Positions 7,910-16,655 of a DNA stretch of 64,000 bases are shown here, piece after piece. Both the position numbers and the translations under genes were made by a program. The DNA comes from Bradyrhizobium sp. PSBB068 (GTDB lineage: Bacteria > Pseudomonadota > Alphaproteobacteria > Rhizobiales > Xanthobacteraceae). Each line of letters starts with the position of its first letter. Within the stretch, counting starts at the first letter, position 1. The stretch covers positions 7,326,001-7,390,000 of the forward strand of contig CP069300.1 in the NCBI GenBank assembly GCA_016839165.1. Reading direction: 5' to 3'. The notes below the pieces were generated by a model. That model was not told where the DNA came from, searched no databases, and saw nothing but the letters and a program-made list of their open reading frames with translations.

Positions 7910-9538
7910 TCAGGAAGCGGCGGCGCCGGGCCTGCGCAGCAGATTCTTCATGAAACCAAGCGACACCGGCGACAGCGGGCCCTGCGGCGCGCGGGTGATG
8001 AAGGCGACGAGGACCAGCGCCGCGATCGCGAGCCAGAAGCACAGCCAGAAGCCGTCAATATAGGCGAGCGTGTTGGCTTCGCGCTGCACTAGCGCCGCCA
8101 GCGTGCCGACGGCCCGCCCCATCGCCGTCCCCATGCCGTGACTGGAAAATTCACCCGCCAGCCGCTTCAGCAGATTCACGACGTCGACGTCGCCGCCCTG
8201 GACATGCTGTCCGAGATAATTCGAATGAATCTGCTCACGGACGCGCAGCCAGGTTCCCATCAATGCGATGCCGATCTCGGCGCCGCCGAGCCGCATGATC
8301 TGGATATAGGCCGCGAACGCGGTCGCCCGCGACGGGTCGGAGTTCGACAGCGCCATGATGATGATCGGCAGCAGCGTCAGCGCCTGCCCCACCGACGTGA
8401 GCAGGACGATGCCCGTGAAATCCTCCCGCGCCCAGACGTGGCTCAGCTGCGTGCCCCAGAGATTGGCGGCCGCGAAGGCCGAGAATCCGAACACCACGAC
8501 GACGCGCGGATCGAGATGGCGGAGCAGGACGATTGAGATCGGCACCAGCACGAACATCGGCAGCGCGCCATAGGTGAACAGCAGCACGCCCGACTGCTCC
8601 GGCCGCAGCGCGCCGACGCTGCCGAGGAAATTCGGCACCAGCGACGAGTTCGACAGGCTGGTCAGCGTGTACAGCAGGATGACGATCAGCGAGAGCCCGA
8701 TGTTGCGCGAGCACAGCACGTTGAAATGCGCCCAGGGCCGGGGCGCGACCATCTCGTTGATCACGAAGGCGATGATCAACAGCCCGCCCCCGATCAATAG
8801 CGCCATCACGGTGCCCGACGACAGCCAGTCCAGCCGGTTGCCCTGGTCGAGCCCGGCATAGACCATCGCGACGCCGGCGCCGAGCAGCAGCATACCGCCC
8901 CAATCGGCATGGTGCAGCAGGTCGCGATTGACCGGCTCCTTCGGCGTGCCGAGATAGACCATCAGGCCCATCAGCGGCGCGATCACCACGCCCTGCCAGT
9001 ACAGCCACTGCCAGCCCAGATGCTCGACATAGAAGCCGACCAGCGAGCTCGACGAGTCCAGCGCGAAGCCGACGCGGATCGAATACAACGCGATCCCCGG
9101 CACCCACCAGCGGATCGGCAGGTTGCGCAGGATGATCATCAGCGTCGCCGGCACGAAGGTGCCGAGCAGCATACCGTGCGCGATGCTGAGCGCGATCAGC
9201 GCCGTGTAGTCGCGCACGAACGGGATGGTCAGCGAGACCACGGCATAGATGAGGCTCGGAATGCCGAGCACGCGGCGCAGGCCGAACACGGTGGCGAGCC
9301 AGGCCACCGCGGGCGCCACGAAGATCTGCGAGCCGATCGCAGCGGTCGAGAGCCAGGCGCCCTCGTCGAAAGTGAGCGAGAACGCGCCGCGCAGATCGGG
9401 CAGCCCGACCGTGGTCAGGCGGCTGTCGAAATTCGCCAGGAACGCGCCGAGCAGCACGGCGACGACCGCGAACAGCGGATAGCGCGCGACGTCGCCGCGC
9501 GAGACCGGGCCGCGATCAGGGTCATCACTTTCCGGCAT
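7910..9538 (-). CDS. DHA2-family MFS transporter, EmrB-like subunit
   Basis: 542 residues with 14 predicted membrane segments. FLANFDSRLTTVGLPDLRGA (about residue 33) is a variant of the DHA2 TM1 motif with Asn-Phe-Asp in place of Leu-Asp. The start overlaps the 3' end of the HlyD/EmrA gene by 14 bases, the standard arrangement for a two-component inner-membrane pump that works with an outer-membrane channel. No TolC-type gene is in the window. It lies 144 bases upstream of the polyketide synthase on the same strand, so a shared transcript is possible. The exported compound is unknown. Confidence 0.9.
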   Translation of the reverse strand: MPESDDPDRGPVSRGDVARYPLFAVVAVLLGAFLANFDSRLTTVGLPDLRGAFSLTFDEGAWLSTAAIGSQIFVAPAVAWLATVFGLRRVLGIPSLIYAVVSLTIPFVRDYTALIALSIAHGMLLGTFVPATLMIILRNLPIRWWVPGIALYSIRVGFALDSSSSLVGFYVEHLGWQWLYWQGVVIAPLMGLMVYLGTPKEPVNRDLLHHADWGGMLLLGAGVAMVYAGLDQGNRLDWLSSGTVMALLIGGGLLIIAFVINEMVAPRPWAHFNVLCSRNIGLSLIVILLYTLTSLSNSSLVPNFLGSVGALRPEQSGVLLFTYGALPMFVLVPISIVLLRHLDPRVVVVFGFSAFAAANLWGTQLSHVWAREDFTGIVLLTSVGQALTLLPIIIMALSNSDPSRATAFAAYIQIMRLGGAEIGIALMGTWLRVREQIHSNYLGQHVQGGDVDVVNLLKRLAGEFSSHGMGTAMGRAVGTLAALVQREANTLAYIDGFWLCFWLAIAALVLVAFITRAPQGPLSPVSLGFMKNLLRRPGAAAS

Positions 9539-10676
9539 TGGCGACCGCCTCGCCGGTGTTGATCCTCGTCACGACCGACATGCCGGGCAGCAGGCGATCG
9601 AGCAATGGCTGGCCCTTGTCGAACTGGATCCGCACCGGAATCCGCTGCACCACCTTGGTGAAGTTGCCGGTTGCGTTGTCGGGCGGCAGCAGCGCGAATT
9701 GCGATCCGCTCGCCGGCGCGATGCGCTCGACGATGCCGCGCAGCGTCTGGCCGGAGAATGTATCCACGGTGACCGCGACCGGCTGACCCGGCTTGACGTT
9801 GGTCAGCTGGGTCTCCTTGTAATTGGCGATCACATAGACGTTCGGCAGCGGCACGACATTGACCAGGTTGGTGCCGATGTTGACGTAATCGCCGGGCTGC
9901 ACCTGGCGCTCGCCGGTGACGCCGTCGAACGGCGCGGCGATCCTGGTGTAGCCGAGCTTGAGCTTGGCGGACGCAAGCAGGGCCTTGGCGGCGTCGAGAT
10001 CGGCGGCGCGCTGCTTCTTGGTGCCTTGCAGGACCTCGAGCTGATGACGCTGCGCCGCGATCACCGCGCGGCTGGCCTGCACGTCGGCCTCCGACTTGGC
10101 GTAGGATGCGGTCGCCTGCTCGAGGCGCTGCCGCGTGCCGGCATCGGTTTGCGAGAGCGACTGCTGACGCTCCTGCTCCTGGCGCGCCAGGGTCTGCTGT
10201 GCCTCAGCGGACAGTCGCGAGGCCTCGGCCTGTGCGATCGTCGCATATTGCAGCTCGACCTGGTTGTTGAGGTTGTCGAGGGCGGCCTGCGCGCCGACCA
10301 CGCCAGCCTCCGCCTGCGCGACCTGCGCCTGGTAATCGGCAGGATCGATCTGCACCAGGAGATCGCCGGCCTTGACGCGCTGGAAATCGGAGACGGCGAC
10401 GGTCAACACCTCGCCCGAAACGCGGCTCGAGAGCTGGGTGAGCTCGGCCCGGACATAGGCATCATCGGTGGTCTGGATCGTCGCGCTGCCGACCCACGCG
10501 TTCCAGCGCGAGGTCGCCACGACGACGAAGGCGAGCGCGACGAGCACTGCAAACAGCGGAATCGCGAACCGGCGCCAGAAACCCCTGGTCGCAGATTTCG
10601 GTGCGTCTGGCGCTGTCGCCGGAGCAAGAGCCGGTTGGGTGACTCGTGGTGAACCCTCTTGAACCTGCTCTGTCAC
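9525..10676 (-). CDS. HlyD/EmrA-family membrane fusion protein
   Basis: 383 residues from the GTG at 10676. GAGGAG lies 6 bases before it, a strong ribosome binding site that itself lies inside the longer frame starting at 10694, which decides the start. One N-terminal membrane anchor (FAIPLFAVLVALAFVVVATS) is followed by the biotinyl-lipoyl half motif near TTDDAYVRAELTQLSSRVSG. A Gln/Ala-rich coiled-coil hairpin spans about residues 110–225, then TRIAAPFDGVTGERQVQPGD. This is the periplasmic adaptor for the DHA2 pump encoded next to it. Confidence 0.92.
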   Translation of the reverse strand: MTEQVQEGSPRVTQPALAPATAPDAPKSATRGFWRRFAIPLFAVLVALAFVVVATSRWNAWVGSATIQTTDDAYVRAELTQLSSRVSGEVLTVAVSDFQRVKAGDLLVQIDPADYQAQVAQAEAGVVGAQAALDNLNNQVELQYATIAQAEASRLSAEAQQTLARQEQERQQSLSQTDAGTRQRLEQATASYAKSEADVQASRAVIAAQRHQLEVLQGTKKQRAADLDAAKALLASAKLKLGYTRIAAPFDGVTGERQVQPGDYVNIGTNLVNVVPLPNVYVIANYKETQLTNVKPGQPVAVTVDTFSGQTLRGIVERIAPASGSQFALLPPDNATGNFTKVVQRIPVRIQFDKGQPLLDRLLPGMSVVTRINTGEAVANAGK

Positions 10677-10742
10677 GCCACACTCCTCGGTCACGCACCG
10701 GAACGCCGGACGAGCCTCTTACCACACCACGCCGATCATGGC

Positions 10743-11531
10743 TCAGACGGTCTTCTCCGGCCACCGGCAGAGATCGTTGATCAGACATACCTCGCAACGC
10801 GGCCCGCGCGCGAGGCAGGTGTAGCGGCCATGCAGGATCAGCCAGTGATGGGCGTGCAGCATGAACTCGGTCGGGATCACCTTCTCCAATCCGAGCTCGA
10901 CCTCGAGCGGCGTCTTGCCGGGCGCGAGCCCGGTGCGGTTGCCGACGCGAAACACGTGGGTGTCGACCGCCATCGTGCGTTCGCCGAACGCCATGTTGAG
11001 CACGACATTCGCAGTCTTGCGGCCGGCGCCGGGCAATGATTCGATTTCAGCGCGGGTGCGCGGCACCTCGCCGCCGAATTCGGCGATCAGCTTCTCCGAT
11101 AGCGCGATGACGTTCTTGGCCTTGTTGCGATAGAGCCCGATGGTCTTGATGTAGTCGCGGACCTTTTCTTCGCCGAGCTCGAGCATCTTCTCCGGCGTGT
11201 CGGCGACCTCGAACAGCGGCCGCGTCGCCTTGTTGACGCCGGCGTCGGTCGCCTGCGCCGACAGCACCACTGCAACCAGCAGCGTGTAGGGGTTGAGGTG
11301 CTCGAGCTCGCCCTTCGGCTCGGGATTGGCCTTGCGGAACCGATCGAAGGCCTCGTAGACCTCCTCCGCCGTCCACGGCTTCGGCTTTGCAGCCTTCCTG
11401 GCGGCCTTTTTTGCGGGCGCCTTCTTTGCCGTGCCTTTGGACAGCGGCTTTGCCGCTTTCGCGACTTTCTTCTTCGGCGCCGACCGAACGCTTGAGGTGC
11501 CGGCGCGCTGAGAGCGGATGATTTTGGCCAT
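10743..11531 (-). CDS. nth: Endonuclease III, DNA glycosylase/AP lyase
   Basis: 262 residues from the ATG at 11531. It removes oxidised pyrimidines in base excision repair. The catalytic Lys172 lies in the helix-hairpin-helix LPGAGRKTANVVLN and Asp190 in AVDTHVFRVGNRTG. The [4Fe-4S] ligands are C239-X6-C246-X2-C249-X5-C255. The first 50 residues are a Lys/Ala/Pro-rich tail (KKAPAKKAARKAAKPKP) absent from E. coli Nth; it probably adds nonspecific DNA contact. No Shine-Dalgarno sequence precedes the ATG, and the divergent DUF2244 start codon is only 22 bases away. Confidence 0.96.
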   Translation of the reverse strand: MAKIIRSQRAGTSSVRSAPKKKVAKAAKPLSKGTAKKAPAKKAARKAAKPKPWTAEEVYEAFDRFRKANPEPKGELEHLNPYTLLVAVVLSAQATDAGVNKATRPLFEVADTPEKMLELGEEKVRDYIKTIGLYRNKAKNVIALSEKLIAEFGGEVPRTRAEIESLPGAGRKTANVVLNMAFGERTMAVDTHVFRVGNRTGLAPGKTPLEVELGLEKVIPTEFMLHAHHWLILHGRYTCLARGPRCEVCLINDLCRWPEKTV

Positions 11532-11553
11532 GAACGGGATATACTGATACGTC

Positions 11554-12099
11554 ATGACTGCAGGCAACGATTTTGATCCCGCGAACGACGCCGAGGCGGC
11601 CGGCACCGAGGCCGAGCCAAAGCTGTTCTCGGCGCTGCTGACACCGCATCGCTCGCTGAATCGCACCGGCTTCATCGTGCTGATGTCGCTCGTCACGGTG
11701 ATCAGCTTCGTCGCCGGCGCGGTGTTCTGGTGGCTCGGCGCCTGGCCGATCTTCGGCTTCTTCGGCCTCGACGTGCTGGTGATCTATTGGGCCTTCAAGG
11801 TCAATTTCCGCACCGCCAAAGCGAGCGAGGAGATCACCGTCACGCCCTCGGAGCTGCGGGTGCGCAGGATCAGCCACCGCGGCCAAGTCGCCGAATGGGT
11901 GCTCAATCCGCTGTGGGTGCGGTTCGAGCAGATCTCGCACGAGGAGTTCGGCATCGAGCGGCTTTATCTGGTCTCCCGGGGCCGCCGGGTCAGCGTCGGC
12001 AGCTTCCTGAGCCCGGACGAAAAGGCCAGTTTTTCCAAGGCCTTGACCACGGCGTTGAACACCGCGAAGCGCGGCCCCACTTACAACCCCGTCGTCTAA
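11554..12099 (+). CDS. DUF2244 domain integral membrane protein
   Basis: 181 residues. An acidic N-terminal stretch is followed by LFSALLTPHRSLNRTGFIVL, which opens the DUF2244 domain, then two close membrane segments (about residues 45–90: VTVISFVAGAVFWWLGAWPI, FGFFGLDVLVIYWAFKVNFR). A soluble C-terminal part contains WVLNPLWVRFEQ and RGRRVSVGSFLSPDEKASF. The function of the family is unknown; it is often found near cytochrome oxidase or repair genes in alphaproteobacteria (recollection, not checked). The start codons of this gene and nth are 22 bases apart with no Shine-Dalgarno for either. Confidence 0.85.
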   Translation: MTAGNDFDPANDAEAAGTEAEPKLFSALLTPHRSLNRTGFIVLMSLVTVISFVAGAVFWWLGAWPIFGFFGLDVLVIYWAFKVNFRTAKASEEITVTPSELRVRRISHRGQVAEWVLNPLWVRFEQISHEEFGIERLYLVSRGRRVSVGSFLSPDEKASFSKALTTALNTAKRGPTYNPVV

Positions 12100-12135
12100 T
12101 CGCGCTTGTCGGAAATCGGGTGGTTTGGATGCGCC

Positions 12136-13053
12136 ATGGCTCCTAAATCAGACACCATGATGACACTCGCCATACACGACCAGCGCCTGGCCAAGCCGGG
12201 CCTCCAGAACGCCGCGCTGCGCGACTATGACTCGGTGCGGCGCGCCATCGCGTTCATCTCGGAGCATTGGCGGACGCAGCCGACCATCGAAGCGATGGCC
12301 GATGCCGCCGCCGTCACGCCGGATGAACTGCACCATCTGTTCCGCCGCTGGGCCGGGCTGACGCCGAAAGCCTTCATGCAGGCGCTGACGCTGGACCACG
12401 CCAAGAACCTGTTGCGCGATTCCGCCAGCGTGCTCGACGCGGCGCTCGACTCCGGCCTATCCGGACCGGGACGGCTGCACGATCTGTTCGTCACCCATGA
12501 GGCGATGTCGCCGGGCGAATGGAAGACCGGCGGCGGCGGCATGACGCTGCGCTACGGCTTCCACCCCTCGCCGTTCGGCACCGCGATCGTGATCGCGACG
12601 GACCGCGGGCTCGCAGGTCTTGCCTTCGCCGACCCCGGCGACGAGCAGACCGCCTTCGCCGACATGAAGCGGCGCTGGCCAAACGCGACCTATGTCGAGG
12701 ACACCGACGGCACCACCGCTTTGGCGCAGCGCGTGTTCGACACGCGGTTATGGCGGGCGGACCAGCCGCTGCGCGTCGTTCTGATCGGCACCGACTTCGA
12801 GGTGCGGGTGTGGGAAACGCTGCTCAAGATCCCGATGGGCCGCGCGGTGAGCTATTCCGACATCGCCTGCAACATCAACAGCCCGAAGGCCTCGCGCGCC
12901 GTCGGCGCCGCGGTCGGCCGCAACCCGGTGTCGTTCGTGGTGCCCTGCCACCGCGCCCTCGGCAAGAGCGGCGCACTGACCGGCTACCACTGGGGTATCA
13001 CCCGAAAGCAGGCGATGCTCGGCTGGGAAGCCGGCCAGGTCGGGTTGCACTGA
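12136..13053 (+). CDS. AraC-type HTH fused to methylated-DNA–protein-cysteine methyltransferase
   Basis: 305 residues from the ATG at 12136; a TTG 10 codons upstream and an ATG at 12157 are alternatives. Residues 30–130 form an AraC-like helix-turn-helix (IEAMADAAAVTPDELHHLFR). Residues 135–305 are an Ogt/MGMT domain with acceptor Cys271 in FVVPCHRALG and the helix KASRAVGAAVGRNP. It repairs O6-alkylguanine by suicide transfer to cysteine and may also regulate. Unlike E. coli Ada it has no N-terminal zinc/methylphosphotriester domain, so the usual activation switch is missing. It is probably transcribed with the DUF2244 gene 36 bases upstream. Confidence 0.92.
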   Translation: MAPKSDTMMTLAIHDQRLAKPGLQNAALRDYDSVRRAIAFISEHWRTQPTIEAMADAAAVTPDELHHLFRRWAGLTPKAFMQALTLDHAKNLLRDSASVLDAALDSGLSGPGRLHDLFVTHEAMSPGEWKTGGGGMTLRYGFHPSPFGTAIVIATDRGLAGLAFADPGDEQTAFADMKRRWPNATYVEDTDGTTALAQRVFDTRLWRADQPLRVVLIGTDFEVRVWETLLKIPMGRAVSYSDIACNINSPKASRAVGAAVGRNPVSFVVPCHRALGKSGALTGYHWGITRKQAMLGWEAGQVGLH

Positions 13054-13057
13054 TAAA

Positions 13058-13104
13058 AGCATGATCCGGAAACGTGCGAAGCGGTTTCTCGAAAAGATCA
13101 TGCT
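13058..13104. repeat. Dispersed palindrome, type C
   Basis: A 47-base imperfect palindrome whose ends are AGCATGATCCGG and AAGATCATGCT, with GCGAAGCGG in the middle. Related copies are at 19041–19087, 28022–28067 and 29782–29853, all next to gene 3' ends or between convergent genes. It may act as a transcript-end hairpin. Confidence 0.7.
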
Positions 13105-13182
13105 CAAACAAAGAGCTGAAGCGCGATGACGATTCAACCAAATATCATCGCGCTTTAGTGCGCAATTGCGCACGGGAGCAGG

Positions 13183-13294
13183 GACCCATAATCACAGGCG
13201 TGCGTTGTTAGAACGCGTTGGGCTCCAGCACGCCTACTTTGAACATCCGTGGTCATGGGTCCCGGCTCGCGCTTCGCTTGGCCGGGACGACGAT
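13183..13294. repeat. Dispersed palindromic repeat, type A
   Basis: An inverted-repeat element bounded by AGGGACCCATAATCAC on the left and ATGGGTCCCGGCTCGCGC...GGGACGACGA on the right. It is related to the elements at 24232–24352 and 58550–58683. It lies between the convergent methyltransferase and UMF1-transporter genes. The core between the arms differs from copy to copy. Confidence 0.6.
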
Positions 13295-13300
13295 CGTAAG

Positions 13301-14692
13301 TTACTGGCGCACCCTCGCCAGCAGCGCCAGTCCCACCACGAAAAACCCCACCAGCACCGCCATGCCGGCTTTTTGGCTCGCGGTGGCCGCGGTGATCGTA
13401 CCGATCAGCAGCGGGCCGATGAACGACGTCACCTTTCCCGTCAGCGCAAACAAGCCGAAATATTGCGCGATGCGATCCTTCGGCGCGAGGCGGATCAAGA
13501 GCGAGCGCGAGGCTGCCTGCAGCGGCGCGCCGGTGGCCCCGATCAGGCAGCCCAGCACGATATAGGCGCGCTCGGCCACGCCCGCGAACAACGGACCGCC
13601 GGGCACCGGCGGCGCGACCGGGATGAACAGGATGGAATCCTTGTTCACGGTGAGGATCACGACGATCGCAAACAGCAGGATGATGAGGCTGCCGGTGATC
13701 ACGCGCTTCGGCCCGAACGCATCGTCGAGCTTGCCGCCGATCCAGCCGCCGAACGTCCCGGCAATCGCGAGGATGATACCGAAAGTGCCGATCCGGATCG
13801 TATCCCAGCCGAACGTGCCGGCGGCATAGATGCCGCCGAACGCGAACAGCGAGACCAGCCCGTCGGTGTAGATCATGTTCGCCAGCAGGAACCACGCCAG
13901 CGATGTCTGCTTCGGCAGGCTTCGCAATGATTCCCTGAGGTCGCGCAGGCCTTCGCCGAGCGCCTCGCGTATCGGTCGCTTCGCCGGGTAGTCCGGCGTG
14001 AACAGGAACATCGGCGTCACGAAGATGATGAACCACAGCCCGGTCAGCGGCCCGGTGATGCGGTCGCCCTCGTGCATGACCGGATCGAGCCCGAACAGCG
14101 GCGTGAAGCCGAACAGCGTCTTGCCGGTCTCCGCATTGGCGGCAAGGAAGCCGAGCACCAACACGAGACTGAGGATGCCGCCGACATAGCCGGTGGCCCA
14201 GCCGGTGCCCGAGAGGCGCCCGATCCGGTCGGGCGGCACCAGCGTCGGCATCATCGCATTATTGAACACGGTCGCGAATTCGACGCCGACACTGGCGATC
14301 GCGTAGGCCAGCAGCAGCATCGGGATGATGTCTGGATTGCCTGGCTTGCCGATCCACATCGCGCTCGCGCCGATCACGAGCAGCGCGCCGAACACCGCGA
14401 TCCATGGCTTGCGCCGGCCGCTGGCATCGGCGATTGCACCGAGCAGCGGCGACAGCAGCGCGATCGCAAGCCCCGCCGCGGCAGTCGCAAAGCCCCACAG
14501 CGCCTGCCCGCTCGCGGCATCTGATGCGACGAAGCTCGCGAAATAGGGAGCGAACACGAAGGTCGTGATCAGCGTGAAGTAAGGCTGCGCGGCCCAGTCG
14601 AAGAAGATCCAGCTGATGACGGCAGCGCGGCCGGGATAGACCTTGGTGGTGGCCTTCGCTTCGCCGGTGCCCGTCTGCAGTGTTGCCGTCAT
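13301..14692 (-). CDS. MFS transporter, UMF1/Atg22-like
   Basis: 463 residues with about 12 membrane segments. The start ISWIFFDWAAQPYFTLITTF is the hallmark of the UMF1 (Atg22-like) branch, as is PLLGAIADASGRRKPWIAVF between TM2 and TM3. A ribosome binding site AAGGAA lies 11 bases before the ATG. Atg22 exports amino acids from yeast vacuoles; bacterial relatives have no firmly known substrate. The gene is convergent with the methyltransferase gene and is read away from gamma-glutamyltransferase, so amino acid export is possible but unproven. Confidence 0.88.
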   Translation of the reverse strand: MTATLQTGTGEAKATTKVYPGRAAVISWIFFDWAAQPYFTLITTFVFAPYFASFVASDAASGQALWGFATAAAGLAIALLSPLLGAIADASGRRKPWIAVFGALLVIGASAMWIGKPGNPDIIPMLLLAYAIASVGVEFATVFNNAMMPTLVPPDRIGRLSGTGWATGYVGGILSLVLVLGFLAANAETGKTLFGFTPLFGLDPVMHEGDRITGPLTGLWFIIFVTPMFLFTPDYPAKRPIREALGEGLRDLRESLRSLPKQTSLAWFLLANMIYTDGLVSLFAFGGIYAAGTFGWDTIRIGTFGIILAIAGTFGGWIGGKLDDAFGPKRVITGSLIILLFAIVVILTVNKDSILFIPVAPPVPGGPLFAGVAERAYIVLGCLIGATGAPLQAASRSLLIRLAPKDRIAQYFGLFALTGKVTSFIGPLLIGTITAATASQKAGMAVLVGFFVVGLALLARVRQ

Positions 14693-14806
14693 CGCGAAAG
14701 ATATTCCTTGAGCTCAACTACAGGCAGGCTTTTGCCGCTTCGATCCGTTCCCATATAGCATGAGCCGGTTTTGCTGATACGGCGACCAACAGGGCAGGAC
14801 ACTTCG

Positions 14807-16552
14807 ATGGCGCTGACAGCAACGATGTCGCGGCGGCTGTTTGCCGCTCTCCTGGTAATCGGCATCGCTGCGCCCGCCCTCGGTCAGGTCCAGCGCCGCG
14901 CCTACGAGCCTTCAGCCACTGATACGACCAGCAGTATTCACGCCGAAAGCGGCATGGTGGTGGCGCAGGAGAAACTCGCGGCGCGGGTCGGCGCCGACAT
15001 CCTGCGACAGGGCGGCAATGCGGTCGACGCCGCGGTCGCCACCGGCTTTGCGATGGCGGTGACCTATCCGCGCGCCGGCAATATCGGCGGCGGCGGTTTC
15101 ATGGTGATCCATCTCGCCGGCCACAATGAAGATGTCGCGATCGACTATCGCGAGACCGCGCCGCAAGCTGCAACGCGCGACATGTTCCTCAATGCCGAGG
15201 GCAAGCCCGATCCCGACAAATCGCGCAACTCCGCGCTTGCGATCGGCGTGCCCGGCACGGTCGCAGGCCTTGCGCTGGCGCTGGAGAAATACGGCTCGGG
15301 CAAATTCACACTGGCGCAGATCCTCAAACCCGCGATCGACCTGGCGCGCGACGGCTTCATCGTCACCGATGATACGTCCGATACGCTGTCCGACATGTAT
15401 CGCCGGATGTCGCGCTGGCCGAATTCGGCCAGGGCGTTCTCGCACGCCGACGGCACACCGCTGCATGAGGGTGACCGCCTGATCCAGGGCGATCTCGCCG
15501 GCGTACTGACCGCGATCGCCGAACAGGGACCGCGCGGCTTCTACGAAGGCGCGGTTGCCGAAAAGCTGGTCAGCGGGATCAAGAATGCCGGCGGCATCTT
15601 CACGCTTGCCGATCTGAAATCCTACCAGCCGGTGATCCGCGCGCCGATCCGCGGCAGCTATCGCGGCCACGATATCGTCTCGATGCCGCAGCCTTCGTCC
15701 GGCGGCGTGGTGCTGCTGGAGATCCTCAACATCCTCGAGGGCTTTCCGATGTCCGACATGAAGCAGGGTTCGGCCGCCTCTCTGCATGTCATGATCGAGG
15801 CGATGAAGCGGGCCTATGCCGATCGCGCCCGCTATCTCGGCGATCCCGCCTTCGTCGACGCGCCGACGCAATTGCTGGTCGACAAGGACTATGCCGCAAG
15901 GCAACGCGCGACCATCGACCTTGCCCGGGCCACGCCCTGGACCGACGTGCGCAACGCCAAGCAGCCGCATGAGGGCGACAACACCACGCATTATTCGGTC
16001 GTCGATGCCAGCGGCAACGCCGTCAGCAACACCTACACGCTGAATTTTCCCTACGGCGTCGGCCTGGTTGCGGAGGGCACCGGCGTATTGCTCAACAACG
16101 AGCTCGACGATTTCACCGCCGCCCCCGGCGCCTCCAACGCGTTCGGGCTGGTCGGCTTCGAGGCCAATCTGCCGGGACCCGGCAAACGCCCGCTGTCGTC
16201 GATGTCGCCGACCATCGTGCTGAAGGACGGCAAGCCGGTGCTGGTGACCGGATCGCCCGGCGGCAGCCGCATCATATCAGCCGTGACGCAGATCATCGTC
16301 GACGTCATCGACTACAGGATGGACATCGCAGCCGCGGTCGCGGCACCCCGCATCCACCATCAATGGCTGCCCGACGAGGTCCGGATCGAGCGCGGCTTTC
16401 CCGACGAGGTGCTGGCCGAGCTGAAGGCCAAAGGGCACAAGCTGGTCGAGCCGCTCGGCTACTCCTCCGCGAACTCGATCGTGGTTACGACCAATGGTCT
16501 GCTCGGCGCGCCGGATCCGCGCACGCGAGGCTCAGAGGCCGCCGGGTACTAA
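14807..16552 (+). CDS. ggt: Gamma-glutamyltransferase
   Basis: 581 residues from the ATG at 14807, which has CAGGA upstream; the longer frame from 14771 lacks support. A signal peptide is visible (MSRRLFAALLVIGIAAPALG, cut after Ala-Leu-Gly). The autoprocessing and catalytic Thr lies in NTTHYSVVDASGNAVSNTYT; cleavage before it gives the large and small subunits. GSPGGSRIISAVTQIIVDV near the C-terminus is also conserved. The enzyme acts in the periplasm and hydrolyses or transpeptidates glutathione and other gamma-glutamyl compounds. The length matches E. coli Ggt (580). Confidence 0.96.
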   Translation: MALTATMSRRLFAALLVIGIAAPALGQVQRRAYEPSATDTTSSIHAESGMVVAQEKLAARVGADILRQGGNAVDAAVATGFAMAVTYPRAGNIGGGGFMVIHLAGHNEDVAIDYRETAPQAATRDMFLNAEGKPDPDKSRNSALAIGVPGTVAGLALALEKYGSGKFTLAQILKPAIDLARDGFIVTDDTSDTLSDMYRRMSRWPNSARAFSHADGTPLHEGDRLIQGDLAGVLTAIAEQGPRGFYEGAVAEKLVSGIKNAGGIFTLADLKSYQPVIRAPIRGSYRGHDIVSMPQPSSGGVVLLEILNILEGFPMSDMKQGSAASLHVMIEAMKRAYADRARYLGDPAFVDAPTQLLVDKDYAARQRATIDLARATPWTDVRNAKQPHEGDNTTHYSVVDASGNAVSNTYTLNFPYGVGLVAEGTGVLLNNELDDFTAAPGASNAFGLVGFEANLPGPGKRPLSSMSPTIVLKDGKPVLVTGSPGGSRIISAVTQIIVDVIDYRMDIAAAVAAPRIHHQWLPDEVRIERGFPDEVLAELKAKGHKLVEPLGYSSANSIVVTTNGLLGAPDPRTRGSEAAGY

Positions 16553-16590
16553 AGGCGGCTTTGCTCTGCCTGTGACATCGCGATAGATTG

Positions 16591-16620
16591 GCGATCCGCG
16601 CAACTCCGGCCGCGGATCGC
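16591..16620 (+). terminator. Hairpin between ggt and the next MFS gene
   Basis: GCGATCCGCG and CGCGGATCGC form a perfect 10-bp stem with a 10-nt loop. No T-tract follows, so it is either a weak terminator for ggt or an operator for the next gene, whose start codon is 36 bases further on. Confidence 0.4.
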
Positions 16621-16655
16621 AAACAGCCGGTGAAAGATTTCTCCGGGGAACGCGC

